A stretch of 7,733 nucleotides of DNA from Erysipelotrichaceae bacterium. Its GTDB lineage: Bacteria > Bacillota_I > Bacilli_A > Erysipelotrichales > Erysipelotrichaceae. The notes beneath the pieces were generated by a model that searched no databases, was not told the DNA's origin, and saw nothing but the letters and a program-made list of their open reading frames with translations. Every line of letters begins with the position of its first letter. The first letter of the stretch is position 1. The stretch lies in contig DMBB01000170.1 in NCBI GenBank assembly GCA_003446295.1, forward strand, positions 1-7,733, in the 5' to 3' direction. The translations under genes were made by a program, and so were the position numbers. Shown here piece by piece: positions 6,550 through 7,733 of this stretch.

Positions 6550-7086
6550 ATGACAAAAGTTGTCGGATCAAAGAGAACATTTACAGATGTAACTGACGAA
6601 GAAGCGATCGAATTTGTCGACATCGTTTCCGATATCATCGCACTTGATGAATACCAGAAAATGAAAAACTACACGCACCATATCGGTTATACACGGTATC
6701 AGCACTGTCTGAATGTCGCATGGTACTCATACCTTTGGTGCAAGCGCTCAGGGCTGAACTACAGGAGCGCAGCCAGAGGCGCCATGCTGCATGACTTCTA
6801 CCTTTATGACCAGCATAAAGGCGAACAGCCGGTTCCCGGCAGACATGCGGAAGTGCACCCGATGGTCGCACTGGCCAACGCAAATAAATACTTTGAAGTC
6901 GATGATGTGATGTATGACTGCATTGCGCATCATATGTTCCCCTCGACTCCCACACGTCCTACCACAATGGAAGGATATATCGTTTCAATTGCGGACAAGT
7001 ACTGTGCCGGTCTGGAAGTAGGAAAAACCGGTGTGGATTACATGTCGCCCTACGTCAAAGAAGCAATCAGAAAGATCACAGAATAA
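6550..7086 (+). CDS. HD-domain phosphohydrolase
   Basis: This is a small cytosolic metal-dependent hydrolase of the HD superfamily (178 residues), whose members cleave phosphate esters such as nucleotides, (p)ppGpp or cyclic dinucleotides. Metal-ligand candidates are His52 (YQHCLNVA), His81-Asp82 (MLHDFYLYD), His103 (HP), His127-His128 (CIAHHMFP) and Asp149 (SIADKYCA). The full H...HD...H...HH...D order resembles that of HD-GYP and PgpH-type domains that hold two or more metals, although no GYP motif is present. No signal peptide or membrane segment is seen. The gene has its own promoter and a strong ribosome site, and lies 11 bases upstream of a phospholipase C family gene with which it is probably co-transcribed. 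The substrate cannot be told from sequence. Confidence 0.9.
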   Translation: MTKVVGSKRTFTDVTDEEAIEFVDIVSDIIALDEYQKMKNYTHHIGYTRYQHCLNVAWYSYLWCKRSGLNYRSAARGAMLHDFYLYDQHKGEQPVPGRHAEVHPMVALANANKYFEVDDVMYDCIAHHMFPSTPTRPTTMEGYIVSIADKYCAGLEVGKTGVDYMSPYVKEAIRKITE

Positions 7087-7097
7087 AGGAGACCATT

Positions 7098-7733
7098 ATG
7101 CCGGCTGCTACGACACATGTTGAATTCGCCAGAGACGTGTTCAATGAAATGGACCCGGAACTGCAGAAAAGCATTACTGATAAACAGATGTATTTTCTCG
7201 GCTCCCAGGGACCGGATTTCTTCTTCTTTTCCAGAATGATGATGCTGCCGGGCTCACTTCATCGTTACGGAGTCCTCATGCATCATAAAAATGTGGAAGA
7301 AGCCATTCAGTTCATAGACCGCTATTCAGCAGATTCACCTGCCCTGCGCAGTTATTTCCTAGGATTTCTGACACATTACGCACTGGATTCCACTGCACAT
7401 CCGCTGGTCAACGCTTTTGCAAAGAAAGAGCACGAGGAACTGGACACAAACGAAACAGAAGCGCATTTCCGTCAGGAAGGTGAGATCGATGTCTATATCC
7501 TGAAACAGCATGGCAGATCGTTCAAGGAATACAATGTTTATTCAGACCTGCACATCAATGAAGAAGATGCCCATCTGCTGGCAGACATGTATCATCAGCT
7601 TTTCCTGCATGTCTATGATCTGGATATTCCGGAAAGCAGGATCTATGAGACAGCATGGCAGATCCACTGGATCACGAAAGCACTGTTCCCTTCAAAGCTG
7701 AAATACAATCTTGTCAAGAAGGCTGAGCAATTG
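7098..7733 (+). CDS. Zinc-dependent phospholipase C family protein (3' end beyond window)
   Basis: This open frame of 212 codons starts at the ATG behind AAGGAG (7086-7091, 6-base spacing) and is still open at the window edge, so it is a partial gene. The product matches the zinc-dependent phospholipase C / S1-P1 nuclease-like helical fold. Features are an N-terminal THVEFARDV (6-14), GPDFFFF (38-44), His55, His62-His63, the core FLTHYALDSTAHP (90-102, with His93, Asp97 and His101) and later His112, Glu119 and His123. These are the spaced His/Asp/Glu ligands expected for a three-zinc site. Secreted relatives, such as the clostridial alpha-toxin, have a signal peptide and a mature N-terminal Trp that binds zinc. 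This one has neither, so it is probably intracellular and may act on something other than host membranes. The upstream HD hydrolase gene suggests a shared role in phosphoester metabolism. Confidence 0.85.
   Translation, partial: MPAATTHVEFARDVFNEMDPELQKSITDKQMYFLGSQGPDFFFFSRMMMLPGSLHRYGVLMHHKNVEEAIQFIDRYSADSPALRSYFLGFLTHYALDSTAHPLVNAFAKKEHEELDTNETEAHFRQEGEIDVYILKQHGRSFKEYNVYSDLHINEEDAHLLADMYHQLFLHVYDLDIPESRIYETAWQIHWITKALFPSKLKYNLVKKAEQL

Noticed and set aside
7510..7701. 63-codon plus-strand open frame near the right edge
   Set aside because: It is out of frame with the open zinc-phospholipase reading frame, which carries the conserved zinc-site residues and a proper ribosome site.

Overview
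The window looks like an ordinary chromosomal stretch of a Gram-positive, low-to-mid GC bacterium. Clostridia-like or Erysipelotrichia-like Bacillota is my best guess. The reasons are strong AAGGAG/GGAGGTGAT ribosome sites, TG-extended -10 boxes, tightly packed co-directional genes and the protein families present. The lineage is inferred from style and family content, not from a marker gene. All seven genes lie on the + strand, and almost no sequence is left over: the largest gap between genes is 48 bases. No RNA gene, mobile element or CRISPR array is visible.

Region by region. (1) 30-1262 is a complete fold-type I PLP aminotransferase. (2) A 36-base gap holds an extended -10 box, and a compact four-gene unit then runs from 1299 to 6501. 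It encodes a VTC-type polyphosphate polymerase domain protein, a DUF4956 membrane protein, a membrane-anchored CotH-family atypical kinase, and a large polytopic membrane protein with a GT-C glycosyltransferase-like N-terminus. The last three genes are joined by gaps of 21, -1 and 2 bases, so they are almost certainly co-transcribed. (3) A 48-base gap carries a good sigma-A-like promoter and a near-perfect Shine-Dalgarno. It is followed by an HD-domain phosphohydrolase (6550-7086) and, 11 bases on, a zinc-dependent phospholipase C family gene that runs off the right edge (7098-7733).

The most interesting part is the 1299-6501 unit. By analogy with the eukaryotic VTC complex, where a cytosolic polymerase domain feeds polyphosphate through a membrane partner, it can be read as a polyphosphate-making enzyme, a membrane partner with remote MgtC-like character, an extracytoplasmic kinase-fold protein on a membrane anchor, and a membrane glycosyltransferase-like protein. 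A cell-envelope modification or polyphosphate-export system is a reasonable hypothesis. The sequence alone does not show the substrate or the product.
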